A DNA stretch of 64,000 bases from JAEVLT01 sp964484065 (GTDB lineage: Bacteria; Bacillota; Bacilli; Bacillales; Cytobacillaceae). A program made the translations under genes and the position numbers. The stretch is taken from NCBI GenBank assembly GCA_964484065.1, contig CAZAEW010000002.1:62001-126000 (forward strand), in the 5' to 3' direction. The notes under the pieces were generated by a model, which did not search any database, had not been told where the DNA came from, and worked only from the letters and a program-made list of their open reading frames with translations. This document shows, in pieces, positions 33,507 to 42,407 of this stretch (within the stretch, counting starts at the first letter, position 1; each line of letters opens with the position of its first letter).

Positions 33507-34202
33507 TTAATTAAGCCCGCAAATTTCATTCCGGCAATTTTGGCAATCAACGGAATGTCGTAAGTAGTTTAGCTTTTTAACAATAAATTTCTGCTGGTCA
33601 TAATAAATAACATCTTTCTCCCGCAATTCCTTTAAGGACCGCTGGATCACTTCTCTTGTTCCATAGGTTAAATTAGCCAGTTCTTGATGAGTAATAGGTA
33701 TGTCAATCAGAATCCCTTCTTCCGTTGGAATCCCGTAGGAATGGCAAAGTCTAATTAAAATGGAGTATAAACCGCCTTTTTTCCCATTCATTATCAGATC
33801 CTGACATTTCATCTGTGCTTTCAAATAGCCGGTGCTGAGCCAAGCTACCAAAGAATTAATGGCTTGTGGGTCATTTTTAATATACTCCTCGAACTTACTT
33901 CTTTTAACGGCAAGAAATTCGCAGTCTGATAAAGTTTTCGCAAAGAAAGAATAATATGGATTTTCGGCGAATAGCTGATACTCTACTAAAATCTCCCGGC
34001 TGTGCAGAATTTTTAAAATAAATTCTTTGCCCCTCATATGAACACGGCCGATGGAAATGCTTCCTTTTAGAATTAAATATATATATTCCACAGGATCTTT
34101 TTCTTGAAAGAGCACTGTTCCTGCTTTTATTTTTTGAATCTGCTCTGTATCCTCAAAAAACTGCACCAATAAACGATATAAGGAAACGCTGTCATTCTGC
34201 AT
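33507..34202 (-). CDS. fnr: Fnr-type anaerobic regulator with [4Fe-4S] ligands
   Basis: Crp/Fnr-family regulator of 231 residues: N-terminal cyclic-nucleotide-fold sensor (about 20-120), dimer helix, and C-terminal helix-turn-helix (THQELANLTYGTREVIQRSLKEL, about 171-193). The C-terminus has C220, C223 and C228 (DCQNCRNEICGLN), the same CX2CX4C pattern as the oxygen-sensing cluster of B. subtilis Fnr, and D135 in CQDLIMNGKKG aligns with its fourth ligand Asp141. Start ATG 34202 with AAAGGGG nine bases upstream. Likely activates genes in low oxygen. Divergent from sodA. Confidence 0.88.
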   Translation of the reverse strand: MQNDSVSLYRLLVQFFEDTEQIQKIKAGTVLFQEKDPVEYIYLILKGSISIGRVHMRGKEFILKILHSREILVEYQLFAENPYYSFFAKTLSDCEFLAVKRSKFEEYIKNDPQAINSLVAWLSTGYLKAQMKCQDLIMNGKKGGLYSILIRLCHSYGIPTEEGILIDIPITHQELANLTYGTREVIQRSLKELREKDVIYYDQQKFIVKKLNYLRHSVDCQNCRNEICGLN

Positions 34203-34572
34203 CTTTAGTACCCCTTTCATTCCTCTTTCTCCTACTATTGATTTAAAAGATTTATATGCAACATGTCAATAGAATCAGAGTCTGGATGAACGGCCAAAAA
34301 AGGCCAGGTATGACAAAAATCGCTGACAGAGTGCTGTTTTTCTGGTTGTGACATTTTATTGAATTTTTCACAAGCAGCCGTGCTGGAGAAATAATCGGTA
34401 TAAAATTTTTGAAAATGGATATTTTATTTATGTTGGAGCAGAGCTTTTCATTTGAAACGATTACCCAACTTTGGTAATCTATGCTCAAGAGCTTTAGAAC
34501 CATTCTAAAATCATAACAATTCTAGAATGGGATTTTAGCTGAAAAAATGTTTAAACATAGGAGGATTTAAAA
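34203..34572. other. 370-bp divergent regulatory region, fnr / sodA
   Basis: No gene supported. Three inverted repeats stand out: TTGTGA (34346-34351) / TCACAA (34368-34373), 16 bp apart; GATTACC (34459-34465) / GGTAATC (34473-34479); and CCATTCTA (34500-34507) / TAGAATGG (34523-34530). TTGAAA-17-TAATCT at 34453-34481 is a weak sodA promoter candidate overlapping the second repeat. Confidence 0.5.
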
Positions 34573-35181
34573 ATGGCATTTGAATTACCACAATTACCTT
34601 ATGCATACGATGCACTTGAACCACACATTGACAAGGAAACGATGACTATTCATCACACAAAACATCACAACACATATGTAACCAATTTAAATAATGCAAT
34701 TGCAGGGAACCAAGAGTTATTATCTAAAACAGTTGAAGAGATCGTTGCTAATTTGGATGCGGTGCCGGAATCTATCCGTACTGCAGTGCGCAATAATGGC
34801 GGCGGACACGCAAACCACTCTCTTTTCTGGCAGCTTTTATCACCAAATGGCGGCGGTCAGCCAACAGGAGAATTAGCTGATGCTATCACAGCAAAATTCG
34901 GAAGCTTTGAAAACTTCCAAGATGAATTCAACAAAGCTGCTACTGGCCGCTTTGGCTCCGGCTGGGCATGGCTTGTTGTTAATAACGGCCAAATAGAAAT
35001 TACAAGCACAGCAAACCAAGATTCTCCATTATCAGAGGGTAAAACTCCAGTACTCGCTCTTGATGTATGGGAGCATGCTTACTACTTAAAATATCAAAAC
35101 CGTCGTCCGGAATACATTACAGCATTCTGGAATGTTGTTAACTGGGACGAAGTTTCAAAACGCTATAATGCAGCTAAATAA
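34573..35181 (+). CDS. sodA: Superoxide dismutase, Mn/Fe family
   Basis: Converts superoxide to hydrogen peroxide and oxygen; cytoplasmic homodimer. The 202-residue protein shows all four metal ligands: H27 in IHHTKHHNTYV, the histidine of NHSLFWQ, and D and H of DVWEHAYYLKYQNRR. Manganese is likely from Bacillus relatives. ATG 34573 with AGGAGGATTT upstream. Single gene, ended by a strong terminator. Confidence 0.97.
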   Translation: MAFELPQLPYAYDALEPHIDKETMTIHHTKHHNTYVTNLNNAIAGNQELLSKTVEEIVANLDAVPESIRTAVRNNGGGHANHSLFWQLLSPNGGGQPTGELADAITAKFGSFENFQDEFNKAATGRFGSGWAWLVVNNGQIEITSTANQDSPLSEGKTPVLALDVWEHAYYLKYQNRRPEYITAFWNVVNWDEVSKRYNAAK

Positions 35182-35192
35182 TGAATACAGTG

Positions 35193-35227
35193 CAAAAAGC
35201 AGCCAATCGGCTGCTTTTTGTTTTTTC
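35193..35227 (+). terminator. Terminator after sodA
   Basis: Perfect 12-bp stem CAAAAAGCAGCC / GGCTGCTTTTTG, loop AATC, then T-run. Confidence 0.9.
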
Positions 35228-35294
35228 TTTTACACAAAATGAATAAGTCAGGGCGTCAGGTTGAAGACTACCCATATGAAAAAGGGGAGTCGTT

Positions 35295-36512
35295 ATGGTA
35301 AAAAAATATAAGTTCATTGGTGACGTCGAATTAAATAAAGATTTATTATTGCTGTTAACGATTGGCGGTTTATATTCGTTGAGTGTGGCTCTTTCGAATA
35401 CATTTGTTAATATTTATTTATGGAAACAAACCGGTGAATTTTCTGACTTAGCTCTCTACAATTTAGCGATTGTCGTTCTTCAGCCAATCACCTTTATTTT
35501 AGCGGGAAGATGGGCAAAAAAAATCGACAGAGTAATCGTTCTTCGAATTGGTGTTATTTTTTTAGCTTTTTTTTACCTGATGGTTCTTTTTGCCGGCACC
35601 CATGCTGCAAAGTACCTGCTTTTATTAGGAAGTTTACTTGGGGTTGGTTACGGGTTTTACTGGCTTGCCTATAATGTGCTGACATTTGAAATAACCGAGC
35701 CGGAAACAAGAGATTTCTTTAACGGTTTTCTGGGGATTCTTTCCTCAACGGGAGGAATGATCGGACCGATCGCAGCGGGATTTATCATTACCAGATTGGA
35801 GAAATTCACCGGCTATTCAATTGTATTTGGCTTATCATTGGCACTTTTCTCTCTCGCAGTGTTTTTAAGCTTTTCTTTAAAACCTCGTCCGGCAAATGGT
35901 GATTACTGCTTTCAGCGGATCTGGCAGGAACGGAAAAATAATCAAAATTGGCGCCATATAACAAATGCCCACCTTTTTCAAGGACTCCGTGAAGGAACGT
36001 TTTTATTTGTCATTTCTGTCTTTGTATATGTATCCACAGGGAGTGAGCTAGCACTAGGTACATACGGGCTGATAAATTCCGGTATATCGTTTATTGCTTA
36101 TTATTTGGCAGCCCGCCTTATCAAAAAAAACGATCGGAAGAAGGCTGTATTATTAGGAGGAATTGCTTTATATGCGGCGATTTTTTTAATTATTTGGGAC
36201 ATTAATTTCGTCAAGCTGATCCTGTATGCAGCAGTAATTGCCGTGGCCTATCCGGTGCTGCTTGTTCCTTACATATCAACCACATACGATGTAATCGGGA
36301 CCGGCTGGAAAGCGGCTGAAATGAGAATTGAATATATTGTTGTCCGCGAAATATTTTTAAATATAGGCAGGATTATCTCCATCTTAATGTTCCTTGGAGC
36401 AATTACTTTCTTTAATGAAGATAAGAGCATCCCGGTTCTTTTATTAATTTTAGGAGCAGGTCACACATGCATTTATTTATTTATAAAAAAAGTTCGGCTG
36501 CCTTCCATGTAA
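35295..36512 (+). CDS. yqgE: MFS transporter YqgE
   Basis: Major facilitator superfamily protein of 405 residues with about twelve membrane helices in two halves, the central loop (about 198-225) being hydrophilic. The A-motif-like loop GRWAKKIDRVIVLRIG follows helix 2. It lies between sodA and the pbpA genes as yqgE does in B. subtilis. Substrate unknown. ATG 35295 with AAAGGGGAG upstream. Confidence 0.85.
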   Translation: MVKKYKFIGDVELNKDLLLLLTIGGLYSLSVALSNTFVNIYLWKQTGEFSDLALYNLAIVVLQPITFILAGRWAKKIDRVIVLRIGVIFLAFFYLMVLFAGTHAAKYLLLLGSLLGVGYGFYWLAYNVLTFEITEPETRDFFNGFLGILSSTGGMIGPIAAGFIITRLEKFTGYSIVFGLSLALFSLAVFLSFSLKPRPANGDYCFQRIWQERKNNQNWRHITNAHLFQGLREGTFLFVISVFVYVSTGSELALGTYGLINSGISFIAYYLAARLIKKNDRKKAVLLGGIALYAAIFLIIWDINFVKLILYAAVIAVAYPVLLVPYISTTYDVIGTGWKAAEMRIEYIVVREIFLNIGRIISILMFLGAITFFNEDKSIPVLLLILGAGHTCIYLFIKKVRLPSM

Positions 36513-36514
36513 GA

Positions 36515-36548
36515 ACACGATAAGTGAATTAACTTATTGTGTTTTTTT
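36515..36548 (+). terminator. Terminator after yqgE
   Basis: ACACGATAAGT / ACTTATTGTGT stem with one mismatch, then seven T. Confidence 0.8.
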
Positions 36549-36591
36549 AGCTAATCAGAATTTATTTCCATAAATTCTGATTACGCATAAG

Positions 36592-36706
36592 TGCACTAAG
36601 GAACGCCTCGTGAGCATAAGCTTCGCAACCGAAAAGCTGTGCTTTTCGGTGAACTACGCCTCTGTCTTCGCCCTGAAGGGGCTCGCCAATCGGCGAGTTT
36701 TCTTTA
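36592..36706 (+). repeat. Intergenic repeat family A, copy 2
   Basis: About 115 bp, beginning GCACTAAGGAACGCCTCGTG and ending CTCGCCAATCGGCGAG plus TTTTCTTTA. It has the internal hairpin CCGAAAAGC-TGT-GCTTTTCGG. A perfect 14-bp hairpin (36552-36584, arms TAATCAGAATTTAT) lies just upstream. Same orientation as copies 1 and 3. Confidence 0.88.
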
Positions 36707-36725
36707 TTACAAAATTGGTTATTTA

Positions 36726-36754
36726 TATACAGAATTAGAATTATTTTGTAAAAT
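36726..36754 (+). promoter_or_regulatory. Candidate promoter of the first pbpA
   Basis: TATACA, 17-bp spacer, TAAAAT, between repeat copy 2 and the TTG start. Weak match. Confidence 0.35.
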
Positions 36755-36797
36755 ATTGATAATAAATAACGTGTGAAACAGGATGGGGTAGTTTCTG

Positions 36798-38948
36798 TTG
36801 AAAGATAAACCGAAACATAAGAAAAAACGAATAGCAAAACGCTTGAACATCTTTTTTTTGAGTGTTTTTTTATTGTTTTCTGTGTTAATTCTCAGATTGG
36901 GAGTTATTCAAATCGTATACGGTAAAGATTTTAAACGAGAGATTCAAAGAATCGAAAATGTAGATGTCAACAATCCGGTGCCACGCGGAAAAATATATGA
37001 CCGGAATGGAAAGATCATAGTCGATAATACACCATTAAACACCATTACTTATACGAAGGGAAAACATTCAGACCAAAAGGAAATGCTTGAAATTGCCGAA
37101 AAACTTTCTAATGTAATTGCAATTGATACTTCAAAAATTCGTGACCGGGACAAAAAAGATTATTGGATCTTGAAGAATCCTAAAAAAGCAAAAAAATTAA
37201 TCACGAAAAAAGAAATGGAATTATACGATCAAAAGAAGCTGAATGACAAACAGGTATATAGTCTTCAGTTAAAAAGAATCAGCAAAAAGGATATTAGTCA
37301 TTTTTCAGAGAAAGACTTGAAAATTCTAGCGATTTTTCGCCAAATGAACAGCGGATATGCGTCAACCCCGCAATTGGTAAAGAATAAGGATGTGACGCAG
37401 CAGGAATTCGCCATCATCAGTGAAAATCTTGAGAAGCTCCCGGGGGTGGATACCACAATGGACTGGGAACGAAAGTATGTCTTTGGTGAAACCCTTAAAA
37501 CGGTTCTGGGAAATGTATCTTCTTCCGAAGAAGGACTGCCTAAAGAACAGATCGATAAATATTTAGCTCAGGGATATAGCCGCAATGACCGCGTTGGTAC
37601 AAGCTACCTTGAGAAGAAATATGAAGATGTGCTTCAAGGCCAAAAAGCAAAATTGAAAAATATAACCGATAAGTCGGGAAATATTGTCTCCACAGAATCT
37701 GTCACCGAAGGAAAAAGGGGCGACGATCTCGTTCTGACGATTGACATGGACCTGCAGCAGCAAGTTGAAAGCATTCTATCTGACGAACTTGCAAAAGCGA
37801 AACAGCATGAAGGCACGGCTTTACTTGATCGAGCTTTTGTTGTATTGATGGATCCGCATACCGGGGAAATCTTAACAATGGCTGGTAAGCAAATTGCAAA
37901 GAATCAGGAAACAGGAAGGTCTGAAATGCGTGATTTTGCTCTTGGCAATATTACGACTTCTTATAATGTTGGGTCTGCCGTTAAAGGGGCCACCATTTTA
38001 ACAGGCTACGAAACCGGGGCGATTAAACCAGGTGATTATCAATTAGATGAACCGCTTTACATAAAAGGAACGAAAGTAAAGAAATCTTGGGAAACTTTCG
38101 GCAGAATTGATGATTTAACTGCTTTGCAAGTTTCTTCAAACGTTTATATGTGGAAAACGGTCATTGCGATGGCGGGAGGGCGCTATGTTCCGAATCAGCC
38201 GTTGCCGCTGAAATTAGATACATTTAATACTATACGGCATTCGTTCAGCCAGTATGGACTTGGAACCTTAACCGGAATTGATCTTCCTAACGAAACGGTT
38301 GGGTTTAAAGGGCCGATCAGACAAGAAACGGGTTTGCTTTTGGACCTTGTGATTGGGCAGTATGACACGTACACGAACATGCAATTAGCCCAATATATAT
38401 CAACGATTGCCAACGGTGGATATCGGGTACAGCCCCATATTGTGAAAGAGATTCGCGAGCCATCAACCGAAAACAGCCGGCTTGGCCCGATTATAGAAGA
38501 GATTCAGCCAAGAATATTAAACAAAATCAATGCCCAGGATGATTGGATTAAACACGTTCAAGAGGGGCTTAGAAGAGTTGCTCAAGTAAAACCGGGGACA
38601 GCCGCAGGATACTTTGCCGGAGTCGATTACAGCCCAGCAGCAAAAACAGGGACAGCACAGGCTTTCTATGACGGACCGGAGCGTAAAAATTTTGGTAAAG
38701 AGCCTCCGGAAGTGATGAATTTAAGTCTTGTTACCTTTGCGCCATTCGATAAACCCGAAATTGTGATGGCCATTCTCGTTCCATGGGCATATCAAGGCAA
38801 TCAAACTCTTCCTGTAAATGGCAACATTGGCCGAAGAGTCCTAGATTCGTATTTTAATTTAAAGAAACAGCGTCAAGGTGCAAATCAAAACCTTCCTTCA
38901 ACCGAGGCTGTTGTACAAATATCCGATCCCAATCTAGTACCGAATTAA
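36798..38948 (+). CDS. pbpA: Class B penicillin-binding protein, PBP2A-like (copy 1)
   Basis: Peptidoglycan DD-transpeptidase of the elongation-type PBP2 group, 716 residues. A basic N-terminus and one membrane anchor (about 17-42) precede the pedestal/dimerisation domain (PRGKIYDRNGKIIVDNTPLN at 62-81) and the transpeptidase domain with S393-x-x-K396 (GSAVKGA), S446-x-N448 and K616-T-G (KTGTAQ). The sequence pattern matches B. subtilis PbpA, including RDKKDYWIL. TTG 36798 start, GGATGGGG upstream. A second, very similar gene follows 150 bp downstream. Confidence 0.92.
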   Translation: MKDKPKHKKKRIAKRLNIFFLSVFLLFSVLILRLGVIQIVYGKDFKREIQRIENVDVNNPVPRGKIYDRNGKIIVDNTPLNTITYTKGKHSDQKEMLEIAEKLSNVIAIDTSKIRDRDKKDYWILKNPKKAKKLITKKEMELYDQKKLNDKQVYSLQLKRISKKDISHFSEKDLKILAIFRQMNSGYASTPQLVKNKDVTQQEFAIISENLEKLPGVDTTMDWERKYVFGETLKTVLGNVSSSEEGLPKEQIDKYLAQGYSRNDRVGTSYLEKKYEDVLQGQKAKLKNITDKSGNIVSTESVTEGKRGDDLVLTIDMDLQQQVESILSDELAKAKQHEGTALLDRAFVVLMDPHTGEILTMAGKQIAKNQETGRSEMRDFALGNITTSYNVGSAVKGATILTGYETGAIKPGDYQLDEPLYIKGTKVKKSWETFGRIDDLTALQVSSNVYMWKTVIAMAGGRYVPNQPLPLKLDTFNTIRHSFSQYGLGTLTGIDLPNETVGFKGPIRQETGLLLDLVIGQYDTYTNMQLAQYISTIANGGYRVQPHIVKEIREPSTENSRLGPIIEEIQPRILNKINAQDDWIKHVQEGLRRVAQVKPGTAAGYFAGVDYSPAAKTGTAQAFYDGPERKNFGKEPPEVMNLSLVTFAPFDKPEIVMAILVPWAYQGNQTLPVNGNIGRRVLDSYFNLKKQRQGANQNLPSTEAVVQISDPNLVPN

Positions 38949-39101
38949 ACTTCAAAGCTGATAAAGGTCAAAAAACTATCTGAAATGGGGCATTTATTTA
39001 ATTCTTTAATTGGCAAGGGTTCCTTATGGTAAAAATACTAGTTTTCTTTTAAAATATAGATTGTGCTATTGTATGTTTTAAAAAGGAAGTGGTATTTTCC
39101 A

Positions 39102-41267
39102 TTGAATAATAAACCGAAAAAAAAGAAAAAACGTGTTTCGTTCCGCTTAAACATGTTATTCTTTGCTGTATTTTTGCTGTTTTGCGCATTGATTCTTAGA
39201 TTAGGCGTTGTCCAGATTGTCTACGGCGAAGATTACAACCGAGAAGTCCAAAGAACCGATAATGTCACTATTAACAATCCGGTGCCGCGCGGGAAAATAT
39301 ATGATCGCAATGGAAAGGTTATCGTTGATAATACCCCATTAAATGCGGTTACGTTTACAAAAGGACAAAATGCCAATACGAAGGATATGCTTCAGATTGC
39401 AAAAAAACTAGGAAACTTAATTTCTCTTGATACAAAGAAAATACGTGACCGGGACAAAAAAGATTATTGGATCTTAAAACACCCGGCAAAAGCAAAAGCA
39501 TTGATCACCAAAAAAGAATGGGCTTTATATGATGAAAAGAAACTTGATGATAAACAGATTTACAATCTGCAATTAAAACGAATCACTAAAAAGGATATCG
39601 GTTCTTTTTCACAGAAAGATTTAAACATTTTGGCTATCTTTCGACAGATGAACAGCGGGTATGCACTAACACCTCAAATTGTAAAGAACAAGGATGTTAC
39701 ACCTGAAGAATATGCGGTCATCAGTGAAAATCTTGAGAAGCTGCGAGGCGTTGATACAACGACGGATTGGGAGCGCAAATATGTATTTGGAGATACGCTG
39801 AAAACGGTTTTGGGCAACGTTTCTTCCTCTGAAGAAGGTTTGCCGAAAGAGCAGCTTGATAAATTTCTCGCTCAAGGATACAGCCGCAATGACCGTGTTG
39901 GGAAAAGCTATCTGGAAATGGAATATGAAGATGTTCTTCAAGGTCAAAAAGCCAAAGTGAAAAATATTACCGATAAATCAGGTAATATTCTCTCAACCGA
40001 AACCGTTTCGGATGGTCAAAGAGGAGACGATCTCGTCCTTACGATTGACATGGATCTTCAACAGCAGGCTGAAAATATTATTTCCGAGGAACTTTTAAAA
40101 GCAAAACAAAGCGGAAATACAGGATTGTTAGACCGGGCTTTTGTTGTGTTAATGAACCCGCATACCGGTGATGTATTGACGATGGCCGGCAAAAAAATTG
40201 AAAAAGACCCGGACACAGGAAAAATGGTGCTGAAGGATTTTGCCCTTGGCAATATTACAACATCCTATAACGTAGGATCTGCCGTAAAGGGTGCCACCAT
40301 TTTGACAGGATATGAAACCGGTGCGATAAAGCCTGGATCAACTCAGGTCGATGAACCGTTAATGATTAAAAATACCCCTGTTAAAAAATCTTGGAAAACG
40401 TTCGGTACGATTAATGATTTAAGGGCACTGCAGGTTTCCTCAAACGTATATATGTGGAAAACGGTTATCGCCATGGCAGGGGGGCACTATGCTCCAAATC
40501 AGCCGTTGCCATTGAACTTAAATACTTTTGACACAATGCGCCAATCGTTCAGCCAGTTTGGATTGGGGACTCTAACGGGAATTGATTTGCCGAATGAAAC
40601 GGCAGGATTTAAAGGACCGGAAAGAAAACCTGGTTTGCTTTTGGACCTTGCGATTGGGCAGTATGATACCTATACAACGATGCAGCTGGCGCAATATGTT
40701 TCAGCGATCGCTAACGGCGGCTATCGTGTGCAGCCGCATCTCGTCAAGGAAATTCGGGAACCATCAGGCAATAACAATTTGCTCGGACCGCTTGTAGAAG
40801 AAATTCAGCCAAAAATCTTAAATAAAGTGAATGCTCAGGATGATTGGATTAAACGTGTTCAGGAAGGATTTCGGATGGTTGCACAGGTTGGCGATGGTAC
40901 TGCCGTCCATTACTTTGCTGGAGTGGATTACAGTCCTGCAGCAAAAACAGGTACCGCACAGGCTTTCTATGACGGTCCCGACCGTAAAAAGTTTGGGAAA
41001 GAGCCGCCTGAAGTGATGAATTTAAGCCTAGTAACGTTTGCTCCTTATGATAATCCGGAAATTGCCATGGCTGTATTAGTTCCATGGGCATATCAGGGCA
41101 ATTCGGGTCCAACGATCAACGGAAACATTGGCCGCAGAGTGCTGGATGCTTATTTTAACTTAAAGAAACAGCGTCAGCAGGCAAATCAAAACCTGCCTTC
41201 CTCTAATGCTATTGTCCAAAATACGGACCCAAACCAAGCAGTTCAAGTAAATACACAAGCACAATAA
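39102..41267 (+). CDS. pbpA: Class B penicillin-binding protein, PBP2A-like (copy 2)
   Basis: Tandem paralogue of the preceding gene, 721 residues, aligning almost without gaps: the only length differences seen are a one-residue shortening near GFKGPERKPG and a longer C-terminus. Active-site residues are intact: S393/K396, SSN at 446-448 and KTG near 615. TTG 39102 (MNNKPKKKKKRVSFRLN) aligns exactly with copy 1; upstream AAGGAAGTGG is rather distant, so expression may be weaker. The frame is open back to 39063. It ends in its own terminator. Confidence 0.92.
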   Translation: MNNKPKKKKKRVSFRLNMLFFAVFLLFCALILRLGVVQIVYGEDYNREVQRTDNVTINNPVPRGKIYDRNGKVIVDNTPLNAVTFTKGQNANTKDMLQIAKKLGNLISLDTKKIRDRDKKDYWILKHPAKAKALITKKEWALYDEKKLDDKQIYNLQLKRITKKDIGSFSQKDLNILAIFRQMNSGYALTPQIVKNKDVTPEEYAVISENLEKLRGVDTTTDWERKYVFGDTLKTVLGNVSSSEEGLPKEQLDKFLAQGYSRNDRVGKSYLEMEYEDVLQGQKAKVKNITDKSGNILSTETVSDGQRGDDLVLTIDMDLQQQAENIISEELLKAKQSGNTGLLDRAFVVLMNPHTGDVLTMAGKKIEKDPDTGKMVLKDFALGNITTSYNVGSAVKGATILTGYETGAIKPGSTQVDEPLMIKNTPVKKSWKTFGTINDLRALQVSSNVYMWKTVIAMAGGHYAPNQPLPLNLNTFDTMRQSFSQFGLGTLTGIDLPNETAGFKGPERKPGLLLDLAIGQYDTYTTMQLAQYVSAIANGGYRVQPHLVKEIREPSGNNNLLGPLVEEIQPKILNKVNAQDDWIKRVQEGFRMVAQVGDGTAVHYFAGVDYSPAAKTGTAQAFYDGPDRKKFGKEPPEVMNLSLVTFAPYDNPEIAMAVLVPWAYQGNSGPTINGNIGRRVLDAYFNLKKQRQQANQNLPSSNAIVQNTDPNQAVQVNTQAQ

Positions 41268-41271
41268 AGGG

Positions 41272-41305
41272 AAAAAACCTGTCTTTTTAATTAGACAGGT
41301 TTTTT
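41272..41305 (+). terminator. Terminator after the pbpA pair
   Basis: AAAAAACCTGTCT / AGACAGGTTTTTT perfect stem with 8-nt loop. Confidence 0.9.
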
Positions 41306-41378
41306 CTTTTTCTTTGAATCTTACAATTCTCGACAACATCGATCGTATCATTGACGAATTTCGTATAAAAAACACGAA

Positions 41379-41437
41379 TTTACAAAACATTTACATACGG
41401 TTAAAACTCGGTTAATACTAATCCGTTAATCTATAAA
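41379..41437 (+). promoter_or_regulatory. PhoP-box array and -10 of the pst operon
   Basis: Four hexamers on an exact 11-bp period: TTTACA (41379), TTTACA (41390), TTAAAA (41401), TTAATA (41412), each separated by 5 bp. This is the arrangement of PhoP~P binding repeats (TTAACA-like) that activates Bacillus Pho genes under phosphate starvation. A -10 TATAAA lies at 41432-41437, 15 bp after the last repeat, and no good -35 is needed. Confidence 0.88.
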
Positions 41438-41477
41438 TGTAAAACAAAACGACCAAAATTAGGGGGAAACAAAGAAA

Positions 41478-42389
41478 ATGAAGAGTTTCAAAAAACTGGC
41501 ATTACCAATGGTTATCGCAGCATTAATGGCGATTATGGCTGCATGTGGCGGCGGCGCTTCGAAAACAGATACCGCTTCTAAAAATACAAATGAGCAGAAA
41601 AAGGAACTCTCCGGCTCATTGGTAATCTCTGGTTCAACTGCATTACAACCTTTAGCTGCAGCAGCTGCTGAAAAGTTTATGAACGAAAATCCAAAAGTTA
41701 GCATCCAAGTAAACGGCGGCGGATCTGGTACAGGCTTATCACAGGTTGCACAAGGTGCGGTACAAATCGGTAACTCTGACCTTTTTGCTGAAGAAAAGAA
41801 CATGCCTGCTGATCAGTTGCAAGATCATAAAGTAGCAGTAGTTGGTATTACAGCTGCGGTAAATCCTAAGGTTGGCATTAAAGATATTAAAAAAGACGAT
41901 TTGATTAAAGTATTCACTGGCAAAATTACAAACTGGAAAGAACTTGGCGGAGAGGACCAAAAAATTGTTCTTGTAAACCGTCCGGATTCATCTGGTACAC
42001 GTGCTGTATTCAATAAGTTAGCACTTGATGGTGCAACACCTGCCCAAGGAATTACAGAAGATGCTTCAAATACAGTTAAAAAGATTATCAACGAAACTCC
42101 TGGAGCAATTGGTTACCTTGCATTCTCATACTTAACTGACGACACTGTTACTGGACTTTCTATCGATGGTGTTAAACCAACATCTGAAAATGTACAAACT
42201 GGTAAATTCCCTGTTTGGGCTTACGAGCACGCGTATACAAAAGGCGAAGCAACTGACCTTGCAAAAGCATTTCTTGATTATATGATGAGTGATGAAATTC
42301 AATCCTCTATCGTAAAACAACAAGGTTACCTTCCTGTAAATAAGATGGAAGTAGAACGTGACGCTACTGGTAAAGTGACAAAGAAATAA
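41478..42389 (+). CDS. pstS: Phosphate-binding lipoprotein PstS
   Basis: Extracellular phosphate receptor of the Pst ABC importer, 303 residues. A lipoprotein signal ends IMAACGGG with lipidated C23; a Ser/Thr/Lys/Gly linker follows; the mature domain has the phosphate-loop signatures ISGSTALQPLA, GGSGTGLSQVAQG and NRPDSSGTRAVF. ATG 41478 with AGGGGGAAA upstream. First gene of the pst operon, directly under the PhoP array; a hairpin separates it from pstC. Confidence 0.96.
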   Translation: MKSFKKLALPMVIAALMAIMAACGGGASKTDTASKNTNEQKKELSGSLVISGSTALQPLAAAAAEKFMNENPKVSIQVNGGGSGTGLSQVAQGAVQIGNSDLFAEEKNMPADQLQDHKVAVVGITAAVNPKVGIKDIKKDDLIKVFTGKITNWKELGGEDQKIVLVNRPDSSGTRAVFNKLALDGATPAQGITEDASNTVKKIINETPGAIGYLAFSYLTDDTVTGLSIDGVKPTSENVQTGKFPVWAYEHAYTKGEATDLAKAFLDYMMSDEIQSSIVKQQGYLPVNKMEVERDATGKVTKK

Positions 42390-42407
42390 ACTTCGATAAT
42401 GAAGAGG

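Noticed and set aside
34252..34503. 83-codon minus frame in the fnr-sodA interval
   Set aside because: No ribosome binding site; it crosses the palindromes of the regulatory region and has no recognisable sequence.
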